A stretch of DNA of 64,000 nt, from NCBI RefSeq assembly GCF_036174265.1, contig NZ_CP108055.1:3782001-3846000 (forward strand), given 5' to 3'. The DNA comes from Streptomyces sp. NBC_00285 (GTDB taxonomy: Bacteria; Actinomycetota; Actinomycetes; Streptomycetales; Streptomycetaceae). The notes beneath the pieces are model-generated. The model did no database searches. It was not told the origin of the DNA and saw only the letters and a program-made list of their open reading frames with translations. Of this stretch, positions 45,412 to 55,484 are shown one piece after another. The position numbers and the translations under genes were made by a program. Each line of letters begins with the position of its first letter. Position 1 is the stretch's first letter.

Positions 45412-46482
45412 ATGACGACAAACGGGGGCTTCGAGCCCGTCTTCTGCACCGTCGTTCCGCCGCATGTCCTTGACAGGCTGGCCCGGAACGACGACCCCGC
45501 ACTCTCCGGTCCCGCCCAGCGCACCCTGATGCGCGACAGCGAAATGCGCGGCAGGCGCAGGGTCACCACCGAGTACTCCCTCGCCGCGGTGCCACAGGCG
45601 AAGGCTCCGTCGGACCGACCGCTGCGCACCCTCTACGACGCCGGGCACAAGACCGACCTCCCCGGCACCGAAGTGCGCGCCGAGGGCTCCGACCCCGGCC
45701 AGGACGCCACCGTGAACCGCGCCTACGCCGGCCTCGGCGCCACCTTCGAGCTGTACATGAAGGCCTACGCGCGCCACTCCATCGACGGCGACGGCCTCCC
45801 GCTCGACGCCACCGTCCACTTCGACGAGGACTACAACAACGCCTTCTGGAACGGCGAGCAGATGGTGTTCGGCGACGGCGACGGCGAGATCTTCCTCGAC
45901 TTCACCATCCCGATCGACGTCATCGGCCACGAACTCACCCACGGCGTCACGCAGTACACGGCGAACCTCACCTACTACGGCCAGCCGGGCGCCCTCAACG
46001 AGTCGATGTCCGACGTCTTCGGCTCGCTCATCAAGCAGTACACGCTCGGCCAGACCGCCGCCGAGGCCGACTGGCTGATCGGCGCGGGCCTGCTCGCACC
46101 GAGCGTCTCCGGCAAGGCCCTGCGTTCGATGAAGGAGCCGGGCAGCGCGTACGACGACGACGTCCTCGGCAAGGACCCGCAGCCCGCGACCATGGACGAC
46201 TTCGTCCGCACCAGCCGCGACAACGGCGGCGTCCACATCAACTCCGGCATCCCCAACCACGCGTTCTTCCTGGTCGCGACCGCCCTCGGCGGCCACGCCT
46301 GGGAGCGTGCAGGACAGATCTGGTACGACGTCCTCACCGGCGGCGAGCTCCCCACCAAGGCGCTGTTCACCGACTTCGCGGGGCTCACGGCCAAGGCCGC
46401 GCGCAGGCTCTACGGCGACGGCAGCGACGAACTCCAGGCCGTGTCGAAAGCCTGGGAGCAGGTCGGGGTGCGGATCCTCTGA
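45412..46482 (+). CDS. Protealysin-like M4 metalloprotease
   Basis: A 356-residue M4 protease without a signal peptide. The N-terminal 45 residues have the short protealysin propeptide pattern FCTVVPPHVLDRLARN, in place of the long FTP/PepSY propeptide. The zinc site is HELTH (173-177) with Glu197 in GALNESMSDVFG, and NGGVHINSGIPNHAFFLVA holds the second active-site His. The ATG at 45412 gives the family start; one at 45403 is also possible. The next gene encodes its probable inhibitor. Such pairs are thought to act in bacterial competition or inside the cell. Confidence 0.92.
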   Translation: MTTNGGFEPVFCTVVPPHVLDRLARNDDPALSGPAQRTLMRDSEMRGRRRVTTEYSLAAVPQAKAPSDRPLRTLYDAGHKTDLPGTEVRAEGSDPGQDATVNRAYAGLGATFELYMKAYARHSIDGDGLPLDATVHFDEDYNNAFWNGEQMVFGDGDGEIFLDFTIPIDVIGHELTHGVTQYTANLTYYGQPGALNESMSDVFGSLIKQYTLGQTAAEADWLIGAGLLAPSVSGKALRSMKEPGSAYDDDVLGKDPQPATMDDFVRTSRDNGGVHINSGIPNHAFFLVATALGGHAWERAGQIWYDVLTGGELPTKALFTDFAGLTAKAARRLYGDGSDELQAVSKAWEQVGVRIL

Positions 46483-46503
46483 GTCCGTACTAGACAGGGA
46501 CCC

Positions 46504-46770
46504 ATGCGTATTCAGGTGAGGCGCACGGGCGGGTTCGCGGGCATCGAGCGGCACAAGGTGGTCGACACCACCGGGCTGCCCGATGCCCGCGAATGGCACG
46601 CCCTGGCCGAGAAGGCGTTCGCCGCCGGCCGCGACACCCGGCCCGTCGGGGTTCCGGACGGCTTCAGTTACGAGATCACCGTGGACGGCAAGACCGTGTA
46701 CGCGGCCGATCCCCGGCTGACGGAAGAGCAGCGGAGACTGATCTCGAAGGTCCTCAAAGAGGGTGCGTAA
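46504..46770 (+). CDS. Emfourin-like protease inhibitor
   Basis: An 88-residue protein 21 bp after the protealysin-like gene. MRIQVRRTGGFAGIERHKVVDT and FSYEITVDGKTVY are the conserved parts of emfourin (protealysin inhibitor) proteins, which bind and block M4 proteases of this type. Encoded beside the protease, it should protect the cytoplasm until export. Assignment rests on order and these patterns. Confidence 0.85.
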   Translation: MRIQVRRTGGFAGIERHKVVDTTGLPDAREWHALAEKAFAAGRDTRPVGVPDGFSYEITVDGKTVYAADPRLTEEQRRLISKVLKEGA

Positions 46771-46791
46771 CTGGTTCTTCACGTCCGCCCG

Positions 46792-46821
46792 TTGACTTCC
46801 CTACCCGCCAGTACCCATGAT
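46792..46821 (+). promoter_or_regulatory. Promoter of the GH1 gene
   Basis: TTGACT (46792-46797) and CATGAT (46816-46821) are 18 bases apart. Transcription would begin near 46828, matching a leaderless ATG at 46829. No ribosome binding site is seen. Confidence 0.5.
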
Positions 46822-46828
46822 CCGGCGC

Positions 46829-48151
46829 ATGGCGACTGAAGAGCATGCGATCCCCCGGTTCCCCGACGGCTTCCTGTGGGGTGTCTCGACCTCGGCCCAT
46901 CAGATCGAGGGAGCGGCGGACGAGCGTGAGCGGTCCGTGTGGGACGACTTCACGGCCGAGCCGGGACGGGTGAAGGACGGTTCGACGGCGGCGGTGGCCT
47001 GCGACCACTACCACCGCTACCGCGAGGACGTGTCCCTCCTGGCGGGCCTCGGCGTGGACGCGTACCGCTTCTCGATCTCCTGGCCGCGCGTCCGGACCGA
47101 GAAGGGTCTCGACTTCTACGACCGTCTCGTGGACGAACTGGTCGCGGCCGGCGTGCGTCCCGTCCCGACCCTCTTCCACTGGGACCTGCCGGTGACCCTG
47201 CAGGAGGAGGGCGGCTGGCTGGAGCGGGACACCGCTTCCCGGTTCGCCGAGTACGTGTCCCTCGTGGCCGACCGTCTCGGCGACCGCGTCAAGAAGTGGA
47301 TCACCCTCAACGAGCCCGCCGAACACACCCTGTTCGGCCACGCGCTCGGTGCCCACGCCCCCGGCAAGCAGCTGATGTTCGACGCGCTGCCCGCCGCCCA
47401 CCACCAGCTCCTGGCCCACGGTCTGGCCGTCCAGGCACTGCGCGCGTCCGGCGCCACGGACATCGGGATCGCCAACTCGCACGGCCCGACCTGGCCGGCC
47501 TCCCAGGACCAACCCGACCTGGAGGCGGCCGACTTCTACGACCTGCTGCTGAACCGGCTGTTCGCCGACCCGGTCCTGCTGGGCGAATACCCGTCCGGAC
47601 TGGGCGACTTGATGCCGGGCGACGTCGCCGCCGACCTCAAGATCATCAGTGAGCCGCTGGACTTCTACGGCGTCAACTACTACGCCCCGACCCGCGTGGG
47701 CGCCCCGCAGGGCGAGGACATCGAGTTCGGCGGCCTGACGATCCCCGCCGAACTCCCCTTCTCCGTCCAGGAGATCGAGGGCGTCCCGGTGACCGACTTC
47801 GGCTGGCCGGTGGTCCCTCAGGGGCTCACCGAGCTCCTCACCGGCATGCGCGAGCGCTACGGCGACCGGCTCCCGCCCGTCGTCATCACCGAGAACGGCT
47901 GCTCCTACGAGGGCGTCGACGACCAGGAGCGGATCGCCTACCTCGACGGCCACATCCGCGCCCTGCACACGGCGGTCGAGGCGGGCGTGGACGTGCGCGG
48001 GTACTTCGTGTGGTCGCTGCTGGACAACTTCGAGTGGGCGGAGGGATACGCGCGGCGGTTCGGTCTGGTGCACGTGGACTTCGAGACGCTGGCCAGGACC
48101 CCGAAGGCGTCGTACGCGTGGTACCGGGAGCTGCTCCGGGCACAGGGGTGA
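46829..48151 (+). CDS. GH1 family beta-glucosidase
   Basis: A 440-residue cytoplasmic beta-glycosidase. The acid/base is Glu162 in ITLNEPAEH and the nucleophile Glu355 in VITENGCSY; the N-terminal signature FLWGVSTSAHQIEGA and C-terminal YFVWSLLDNFEWAEGY are also present. An upstream ATG at 46817 is in frame, but the promoter position favours 46829. The stop overlaps the next start, so the MFS transporter is cotranslated; together they probably import and split a beta-glucoside. Confidence 0.93.
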   Translation: MATEEHAIPRFPDGFLWGVSTSAHQIEGAADERERSVWDDFTAEPGRVKDGSTAAVACDHYHRYREDVSLLAGLGVDAYRFSISWPRVRTEKGLDFYDRLVDELVAAGVRPVPTLFHWDLPVTLQEEGGWLERDTASRFAEYVSLVADRLGDRVKKWITLNEPAEHTLFGHALGAHAPGKQLMFDALPAAHHQLLAHGLAVQALRASGATDIGIANSHGPTWPASQDQPDLEAADFYDLLLNRLFADPVLLGEYPSGLGDLMPGDVAADLKIISEPLDFYGVNYYAPTRVGAPQGEDIEFGGLTIPAELPFSVQEIEGVPVTDFGWPVVPQGLTELLTGMRERYGDRLPPVVITENGCSYEGVDDQERIAYLDGHIRALHTAVEAGVDVRGYFVWSLLDNFEWAEGYARRFGLVHVDFETLARTPKASYAWYRELLRAQG

Positions 48152-49386
48152 GCACGGCTCTGTCGGAGCCCGTCGACCGCGTAGGCAAGGGCTGGACCGC
48201 GTCCCTGTCGCTGGCCAACGTGGCGATCTGGGTGGGCTGGTACGGGCCGTTGCAGATCCTGCTGGCCCGGCAGGCCGAGGACTTCGCGCCCGGCACCGGC
48301 ATGTCGAAGGAGACGCTGCTGGCCTGGGTGACGGCGGTGGGCGCGGTGGTGTCGCTGGCGGCGAACCCGTTCTTCGGCGCCCTGTCGGACCGCACCACGG
48401 CCCGCTGGGGCCGCCGCAGCCCCTGGATCGTGGCCGGTGCGGCGGGCGGCGCGCTGTCGCTGCTGGTGCTCGCCGGTGCGGGCGGGCTGTGGGTCATGAC
48501 GCTCGGCTGGTGTCTGGTCCAGCTCACCCTGAACGCGTCCTTCGCGGCGGTCACGGCGGCCGTACCGGACCGGGTGCCACGGTTCCAGCGGGGCGCGGTG
48601 GGCGGCTGGATCGGCGCGGCTCAGATCCTCGGCGCGGTCGTCGGAACGGGCCTGGCGACGGCGGCGGGCGGGATCGCGGCGGGCTACGCGGCCTGCGCGG
48701 TGTTCACACTGGCGGGGGTGCTGCCGTACGTGCTCGGGCACCGTGATCTGCGGCTGGCGGCCTCGGAGCGGCCCGCCTGGTCGTGGCGGTCGTTCGCGCG
48801 CGGCTTCCGGCTGAGCCCGCGCCGCCACCCGGACTTCGCCTGGGCCTGGCTGACCCGCTTCCTGATCAACCTCAGCAACGCCCTGGTCCTCCTCTACCTC
48901 CTCTACTACCTGCGGGACGGCCTCCACTACGCCGATCCCGAGCAGGGCGTCCTGATCCTGACCGCGGTGGACAGCGTGGCGCTGCTGGCGACGGTGATCG
49001 TGGGCGGCGTCTGGTCGGACCGGGTGGGGCGGCGCAAGCCCTTCGTGCGCTGGTCCGGGGTGCTGATGGCCCTCGCCACGGGACTGCTCGCCGTATGGCA
49101 GACCTGGCCGGGCGCGATCGTCGTGGCGGCGCTGCTGGGCGTGGGCCTCGGGGTGTTCATGTCGGTCGACTTCGCGCTGATGACCGACGTCCTGCCGACC
49201 GCCCTCGACCGGGGCAAGGACCTCGGCATCATCAACGTGGCGAACGCCCTGCCCCAGGTGGCCGCCCCCGCCCTGGCCGCCCCGATCGTCACCCACCTGG
49301 GCGGCTACCGGATGCTGTTCGCGGTGGCGGCGGTACTGGGGCTGGCGGGGGCGGTGCTGGTCGGGCGGATCCGGGGAGTGGAGTGA
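48148..49386 (+). CDS. MFS transporter (sugar type)
   Basis: A 412-residue carrier with about 12 helices. GALSDRTTARWGRRSPWIVAG and GGVWSDRVGRRKPFVRW are the two loop 2-3 and 8-9 motifs, the first (RWGRRSPWI) being typical of glycoside-pentoside-hexuronide-like and SLC45-type sugar carriers. The GTG at 48148 overlaps the GH1 stop. Its job is probably uptake of the glycoside hydrolysed by that enzyme. Confidence 0.85.
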   Translation: MSTALSEPVDRVGKGWTASLSLANVAIWVGWYGPLQILLARQAEDFAPGTGMSKETLLAWVTAVGAVVSLAANPFFGALSDRTTARWGRRSPWIVAGAAGGALSLLVLAGAGGLWVMTLGWCLVQLTLNASFAAVTAAVPDRVPRFQRGAVGGWIGAAQILGAVVGTGLATAAGGIAAGYAACAVFTLAGVLPYVLGHRDLRLAASERPAWSWRSFARGFRLSPRRHPDFAWAWLTRFLINLSNALVLLYLLYYLRDGLHYADPEQGVLILTAVDSVALLATVIVGGVWSDRVGRRKPFVRWSGVLMALATGLLAVWQTWPGAIVVAALLGVGLGVFMSVDFALMTDVLPTALDRGKDLGIINVANALPQVAAPALAAPIVTHLGGYRMLFAVAAVLGLAGAVLVGRIRGVE

Positions 49387-49394
49387 GCCGGGCG

Positions 49395-49485
49395 AATTCA
49401 GCCCCTCCGGCGCTTGAGGAGCGGGGGCCCGGGGGCGGAGCCCCCGAAGGACGGGACGGGTAGGGGCGGCGGGGGCGAAACCCCC
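49395..49485. repeat. Streptomyces-type intergenic repeat and terminator hairpins
   Basis: ATTCAGCCCCTCCGGCGCTT (from 49395) followed by GAGGAGCGGGGGC and the hairpin GGGGGC-GGA-GCCCCC (49431-49445) is a sequence I recognise as a very common intergenic repeat in Streptomyces genomes. A second hairpin GGGGG-CGAAA-CCCCC is at 49471-49485. They lie between convergent genes and should terminate both. Confidence 0.72.
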
Positions 49486-49509
49486 GGCAGCCCCCGCAGC
49501 CCCGGAACC

Positions 49510-50469
49510 CTAGAAGCCCAGCTTCCGCAGCTGCCGGGGATCCCGCTGCCAGTCCTTCGCCACCTTCACATGCAGGTCCAGGAACACCGGCGTCCCGAGC
49601 AGCGCCTCGATCTGCTTGCGCGACTTGATGCCGACTTCCTTCAACCGCTTGCCCTTGGGCCCGATGATGATGCCCTTCTGGCTGGGTCGCTCGATGTAGA
49701 CGAAGGCGTGGATGTCGAGGAGAGGCTTGTCGGCGGGGCGGTCCTCACGGGGGAGCATTTCCTCGACGACCACCGCGATGGAGTGCGGAAGCTCGTCGCG
49801 GACGCCCTCAAGGGCCGCCTCCCGGATGAGCTCGGCGATCATGACCTGCTCGGGCTCGTCCGTGAGGTCGCCCTCGGGATAGAGCGCCGGGCCCTCGGGA
49901 AGCATCGGGATCAGCAGGTCCGCCAGCAGGTCGACCTGCGTGTTCGCGGTCGCCGACACCGGGACGATCTCCGCCCACTCGATGCCCAGCTCCTTGCCGA
50001 GCTGGTCGACGGCGATCAGCTGCTCGGCGAGGGTCTTGGAGTCGACGAGGTCCGTCTTCGTGATGATCGCGACCTTCGGGGACTTCTTGATCCCCGCCAG
50101 TTCCTTCGCGATGAAGCGGTCACCCGGGCCGAGCTTCTCGTTCGCCGGCAGGCAGAAGCCGATCACGTCGACCTCGGCCCAGGTGGTGCGGACGACGTCG
50201 TTCAGCCGCTGGCCGAGCAGCGTGCGCGGCTTGTGGAGGCCCGGGGTGTCGACCAGGATCAGCTGGGCCTCGGGCCGGTGCACGATCCCGCGTACCGTGT
50301 GCCGCGTCGTCTGCGGCTGGTTCGCGGTGATCGCCACCTTCTGGCCGACCAGAGCGTTCGTAAGGGTGGACTTGCCCGCGTTGGGGCGGCCCACGAAGCA
50401 GGCGAAGCCGGCGCGGTGGGGTGCCGCCGACGACGCCGACGACTCGGATGACTGACTGCGAACGCTCAT
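49510..50469 (-). CDS. era: GTPase Era
   Basis: A 319-residue ribosome-assembly GTPase. G1 GRPNAGKS is at residues 27-34, G2 QTTRHT, G3 DTPGLHKP, G4 TKTD, and the C-terminal KH domain has GIIIGPKGKRLKEVG, the GxxG RNA-binding loop. A Ser-rich N-terminal tail of about 18 residues precedes the core. The ATG at 50469 is chosen; an ATG at 50478 (MGLM) sits too close to GGGAGA. Upstream genes usually cotranscribed in related genomes are displaced here by the accessory block at 50644-55280. Confidence 0.95.
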   Translation of the reverse strand: MSVRSQSSESSASSAAPHRAGFACFVGRPNAGKSTLTNALVGQKVAITANQPQTTRHTVRGIVHRPEAQLILVDTPGLHKPRTLLGQRLNDVVRTTWAEVDVIGFCLPANEKLGPGDRFIAKELAGIKKSPKVAIITKTDLVDSKTLAEQLIAVDQLGKELGIEWAEIVPVSATANTQVDLLADLLIPMLPEGPALYPEGDLTDEPEQVMIAELIREAALEGVRDELPHSIAVVVEEMLPREDRPADKPLLDIHAFVYIERPSQKGIIIGPKGKRLKEVGIKSRKQIEALLGTPVFLDLHVKVAKDWQRDPRQLRKLGF

Positions 50470-50471
50470 GA

Positions 50472-52301
<1,830 letters not shown>

Positions 52302-52328
52302 AGCGGCCTCGGGGCGGCCGGGCCCGGA

Positions 52329-53294
52329 TCAGTGCGCGGGTGCGCCGCGCAGCCGTGCCCAGCCGCGCCTGCGCGACGAACGCAGCCGCACCCACAGCAC
52401 CACCCCGACCACCGCCGCCCCGAACAGCACGACGGCGACCAGCCACGGCAGGGCGAAGAACGCCGCACTCGCCGACTCGTGCGTGTCCTTCGCGCTGGCC
52501 GTCAACGTCACGTCGCCCCAGTCGAGTTGAGGCGCTCCCTGCCACGGCTCGGTCAGTCGTACCTGCTGGCCGGGCAGCAACTCCCCTGGAATCCTGGCCA
52601 GTTCACGGGCGAGCAGCGTACGTCCGAACAGCCCCGTCGCCCGTAGCTCCACCTTCGGGCTGAGCGTGACGTTGCCGGTGTTGTGGAGGGTGTACGAGAC
52701 CGTCGCGCCGCTGTCCCCCAACCCCGGTACCAGCGGCTGGTGATGGCTGACATGGACGTTCTCGACGCTGATCGCGGGGACGGTGGGCCCTCCGACGCGC
52801 AGGTAGATCCGGGCGGCGACGGCCCGCTGCACACCGAGCGCCACGGCGCCGTCGCCCTTGTCGACCCGCTCGTCCAGCGCCACCAACGCGCCGGGGTGGT
52901 CGCCCGGTTCGGCGCCCTCGGGCACCGTCAGGGTGAAGGGCACGGTGACCTTGCCGTGCGCGGGAACGGTGACCCGGGACTTCGCGGGCTTCGCCCAGGC
53001 CCCCACGCCGCGCTGCTTCTCAGCGACCGTACGCACGGCGAAACCGCCGTCGCGGGCGGTGTTGTAGGCGTCGGCGCCGTAGAGCCGGAAGGTCTGCGGC
53101 TCAGCCGTCTTGTTGGCGACGACCACCTTGTCGTCGATGCTCTGCCCGGGGTCGGCGGAGAGATAGAAGTAGGGCCGCGCCGCGATCTGGGACGCGGCGG
53201 GGTACACGGACCAGCTGCCGTTGTCGGCGGCGTGCGCGGGCGCGGCGGCCGTGACCAGGAACAGGCTCAGGAGGAGGACGTACAGCTTGCGCAT
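52329..53294 (-). CDS. DUF916-like cell-surface protein (WxL-interacting type)
   Basis: A 321-residue exported protein. A signal peptide (1-22, ending APAHA) precedes WSVYPAASQIAARPYFYLSA, a region like the peptidoglycan-binding DUF916 domain (about 25-160; DDKVVVANKTAEPQTFRLYGAD), then a beta-sandwich host-binding part (about 165-270) and a C-terminal helix (about 278-303) with an RSSRRR cytoplasmic tail. In Firmicutes such proteins pair with WxL proteins and bridge to peptidoglycan. Last gene of the three-gene surface locus transcribed leftward from 55280. Confidence 0.78.
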   Translation of the reverse strand: MRKLYVLLLSLFLVTAAAPAHAADNGSWSVYPAASQIAARPYFYLSADPGQSIDDKVVVANKTAEPQTFRLYGADAYNTARDGGFAVRTVAEKQRGVGAWAKPAKSRVTVPAHGKVTVPFTLTVPEGAEPGDHPGALVALDERVDKGDGAVALGVQRAVAARIYLRVGGPTVPAISVENVHVSHHQPLVPGLGDSGATVSYTLHNTGNVTLSPKVELRATGLFGRTLLARELARIPGELLPGQQVRLTEPWQGAPQLDWGDVTLTASAKDTHESASAAFFALPWLVAVVLFGAAVVGVVLWVRLRSSRRRGWARLRGAPAH

Positions 53295-53353
53295 GGGTGC
53301 GGACCCCCACGAGGTGAGAAGGACGGGACGGGCGGGTGCGGGCGCCCGTACGG

Positions 53354-54670
53354 TCAGCTGAGCGTGAGGGTGAGAACGCCGGAGTACGAGCCCGGAGGCG
53401 TGAACGCCGGTACGTTCAGGGAGAGTTTCGCGTTCGCGGTGAACTCACCGCCGGTGAGTGTGCCGTTGGGGGTGGACGCGAGGGTGGCTCCCGAGGAACC
53501 GACCGTGCCGGACGAACCGGCCTGGCAGGTGCTCGGGCTGCCCGCCTTGGTGGCGCAGGCGGGTGTCCAGCTCAGTGCCCCGGCGTCGATCTTGGCGCCG
53601 GGTCCGGTGAAGTCGGTGACCTTGCCGGTCAGGGACCAGCCGGCGGGGCCGCCGCGGAAGTCCTTGACGGTGACCGCGTTCAGGTCGCCCGTCGAGGCAC
53701 CGCCCGTGCCGTAGTCCACCGCCGAGAGAGCGACGGAGTCCCCGGCCTGGGACATGGACAGGCTGCCCGCGTTCACCTTGGTGGTGAGCTTCTGACTGCC
53801 TGCCGGAATGGGCGTGTTGTCGATGACGACGTATGCCTTGGGGCCTGCCCCCTTGGCGTCGCTGTACGCGCTGCCCTCGAACGCCACGACGCCGGTCGTC
53901 GTCTTGTCGTTGACGACGAGCGACCCGCTGAAGGCGCCCGAGGAGTCGGCGGTGGCGGTGGCGGTGTCCGCTGTCTGGGCGGCGCCGGACCGTCCGGCCA
54001 GGGTGACCGTCGCCCCCGGGGTGAACTTGCTGCCGGTGACAGTGACGCTGTCACCGGGTTTGCCGGATGCCGAACCCAGCGATATGTCCCGCTGGTTGAC
54101 GGGGTTCGCGTCCGTCGCGGTGGCCGTCTCGGACACCGGGGCAGGCGGGTTCGTCACCGTGCAGGGAGTGTCCAGCTCCAGGATGTAGCTGGTGTGGATG
54201 TTGTAGTCGCCGGGCGACAGCGTGATCGCGCCGGGTGAGGTGACCTTGAAGGTGCCGGTCATGTCGAACCCGGGGAACGCCGCATTGCCGGCCACCGGGT
54301 CGTTCTTCTTCGGGCCCGCCACGGTGACGGTCCCGGTCTGGGCCCCGCCCAGGGTGACCTTGCCGGTCGGCGTCATGATGTCGGCCGGCAGGCTGATGGC
54401 GGTCGGGTTGCTCGCGGCGGGCTTGACCACCTTGTAGGTCACGGTGACGGTGTCGCCGACCTTGGGGCTGGTGTTGTCCACCGAGATGTTGGCCGTGGTG
54501 GTGCCGTCGATCGGCGGGATGCCCGCCACCGCGGGCGGGATGCAGTGCGTGGCGAAGTCCACGTTCGTGGCGGCACCGGCCGGACAGGCCAGTGCGCCGC
54601 CCGCGGTGACCGCAAGTGCGGTCGCCCCGAGCAATGACGCCCAACGGCGTCTTCGGGTCGTCGAACCCAT
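53354..54670 (-). CDS. Secreted multidomain protein with a WxL-like C-terminal domain
   Basis: A 438-residue exported protein. The signal peptide (1-33) is followed by a beta domain with two Cys (about 35-180), an IPT/neocarzinostatin-like domain (LGSASGKPGDSVTVTGSKFT, about 190-285), and a C-terminal region (about 290-438) with VTVKDFRGGPAGWSLTGKVT, where W-S-L stands for the first WxL motif, and PGSYSGVLTLTLS in place of the second, Trp-containing motif. GGAGGGGG precedes the ATG at 54670. It is probably held on the cell surface with the DUF916-like protein encoded next. Confidence 0.75.
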   Translation of the reverse strand: MGSTTRRRRWASLLGATALAVTAGGALACPAGAATNVDFATHCIPPAVAGIPPIDGTTTANISVDNTSPKVGDTVTVTYKVVKPAASNPTAISLPADIMTPTGKVTLGGAQTGTVTVAGPKKNDPVAGNAAFPGFDMTGTFKVTSPGAITLSPGDYNIHTSYILELDTPCTVTNPPAPVSETATATDANPVNQRDISLGSASGKPGDSVTVTGSKFTPGATVTLAGRSGAAQTADTATATADSSGAFSGSLVVNDKTTTGVVAFEGSAYSDAKGAGPKAYVVIDNTPIPAGSQKLTTKVNAGSLSMSQAGDSVALSAVDYGTGGASTGDLNAVTVKDFRGGPAGWSLTGKVTDFTGPGAKIDAGALSWTPACATKAGSPSTCQAGSSGTVGSSGATLASTPNGTLTGGEFTANAKLSLNVPAFTPPGSYSGVLTLTLS

Positions 54671-54751
54671 GGATGTGCCCCCTCCGGAAGCTCCTGAAGT
54701 CCTGTGCCGACAGGGGGCATTGATGTGTGGATTGCGCGAGAAGTCAATGGA

Positions 54752-54794
54752 GCTGCCGCAAGAAACTGATGGACCATCAGTTTCTTGCGGCAGC
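54752..54794. terminator. 43-bp perfect inverted repeat inside the WxL-like locus
   Basis: Two 21-bp arms (54752-54772 and 54774-54794) flank a single base and are fully complementary. It sits between the stop of the small secreted protein (54807) and the start of the WxL-like protein (54670), both leftward. As RNA it is a very stable hairpin that probably ends most transcripts after the first gene, or protects its 3' end. Confidence 0.8.
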
Positions 54795-54806
54795 GTGAAC
54801 GGTTGC

Positions 54807-55280
54807 TCAGTCGAACACGAACGGTCCCGGCGCCTGCGGTCCGGTCGCCGTGCAGGTGACGGTGATCCCGAAGACGACGATCTGCAGCGAACCGCCGTAC
54901 GACTCCAGGCTGTCACCGGTCGCCACGGTGCCGTTGAGGGGGCCGACGACGACGGGGTCACCGGTCGCGATGGCGGGGTTCTCCGTGCCGGAGAACGTGG
55001 TGGTGGTGCCGTTCGCGTTCACGAAGGTGAGGGTCGAGGCGATCGAGTCCTCGGAGAGCGCGAGCGGCGCGTTGATCGCCGAGGTGACGGTGACGGTGGC
55101 GGCGGTGCCGTCCTGGGTGGCGGTGAGGGTCGCCTCACCGCTGCCGAAGACGCCACAGTCCGCGGTGATGGTCGCCGTGTCCGGGGTGACTGCCAGGGCG
55201 GCGGGCGCGAACGCGAGTCCGGCGGCCGCGAGTGCGCCGACCGCCAGTGCCGCACCGGTTGCTGTACGTGTGCCTCTCAT
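54807..55280 (-). CDS. Small secreted protein of the WxL-like locus
   Basis: A 157-residue exported protein. The signal peptide (about 1-32: RTATGAALAVGALAAAGLAF) is followed by a Thr/Ala-rich beta-type domain with two Cys (ADCGVFGSGE and VTVTCTATG) that may form a disulfide. No cell-wall anchor or membrane helix is seen. I do not recognise a family. It is the first gene of the locus, upstream of the hairpin at 54752-54794, suggesting high relative expression. The ATG at 55280 is chosen; a longer GTG-type start would not give a better signal. Confidence 0.75.
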   Translation of the reverse strand: MRGTRTATGAALAVGALAAAGLAFAPAALAVTPDTATITADCGVFGSGEATLTATQDGTAATVTVTSAINAPLALSEDSIASTLTFVNANGTTTTFSGTENPAIATGDPVVVGPLNGTVATGDSLESYGGSLQIVVFGITVTCTATGPQAPGPFVFD

Positions 55281-55397
55281 GGAATCCGGTTCCCTTCCCG
55301 TGGTGGGGACTGCCATGTGGGGATGGACGGGGGGTGCGCTCCGACGGACGGCCGGCGCTCACGGGCGTGGTGCGGGACGCCACGGGAGCGGGAATCT

Positions 55398-55423
55398 GAC
55401 GGTCCGTCGGAATCTCCGGTTCC
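55398..55423 (-). promoter_or_regulatory. Candidate ECF-sigma promoter of the WxL-like locus
   Basis: On the minus strand GGAAC (55423-55419) and CGTC (55401-55398) are separated by 17 bases, the pattern of many Streptomyces ECF sigma promoters. Transcription would begin near 55390 and run into the gene at 55280. The region also has the palindrome GACGG-T-CCGTC (55398-55408) flanked by direct GGAATCT repeats (55391, 55409). Confidence 0.45.
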
Positions 55424-55484
55424 ATTGATGCGCCTGGGGCGACGAACGGCAAGCGGGATTTCCGGCCAAGTGTTACCCGGGGTA

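Noticed and set aside
49395..49485. Small mobile element (MITE)
   Set aside because: No target-site duplication or longer terminal repeats are visible; it fits the common Streptomyces intergenic repeat with terminator hairpins.
53354..54961. Longer start of the WxL-like protein beyond 54670
   Set aside because: The extension would run through the 43-bp inverted repeat and has no signal peptide; the ATG at 54670 follows GGAGGGGG.
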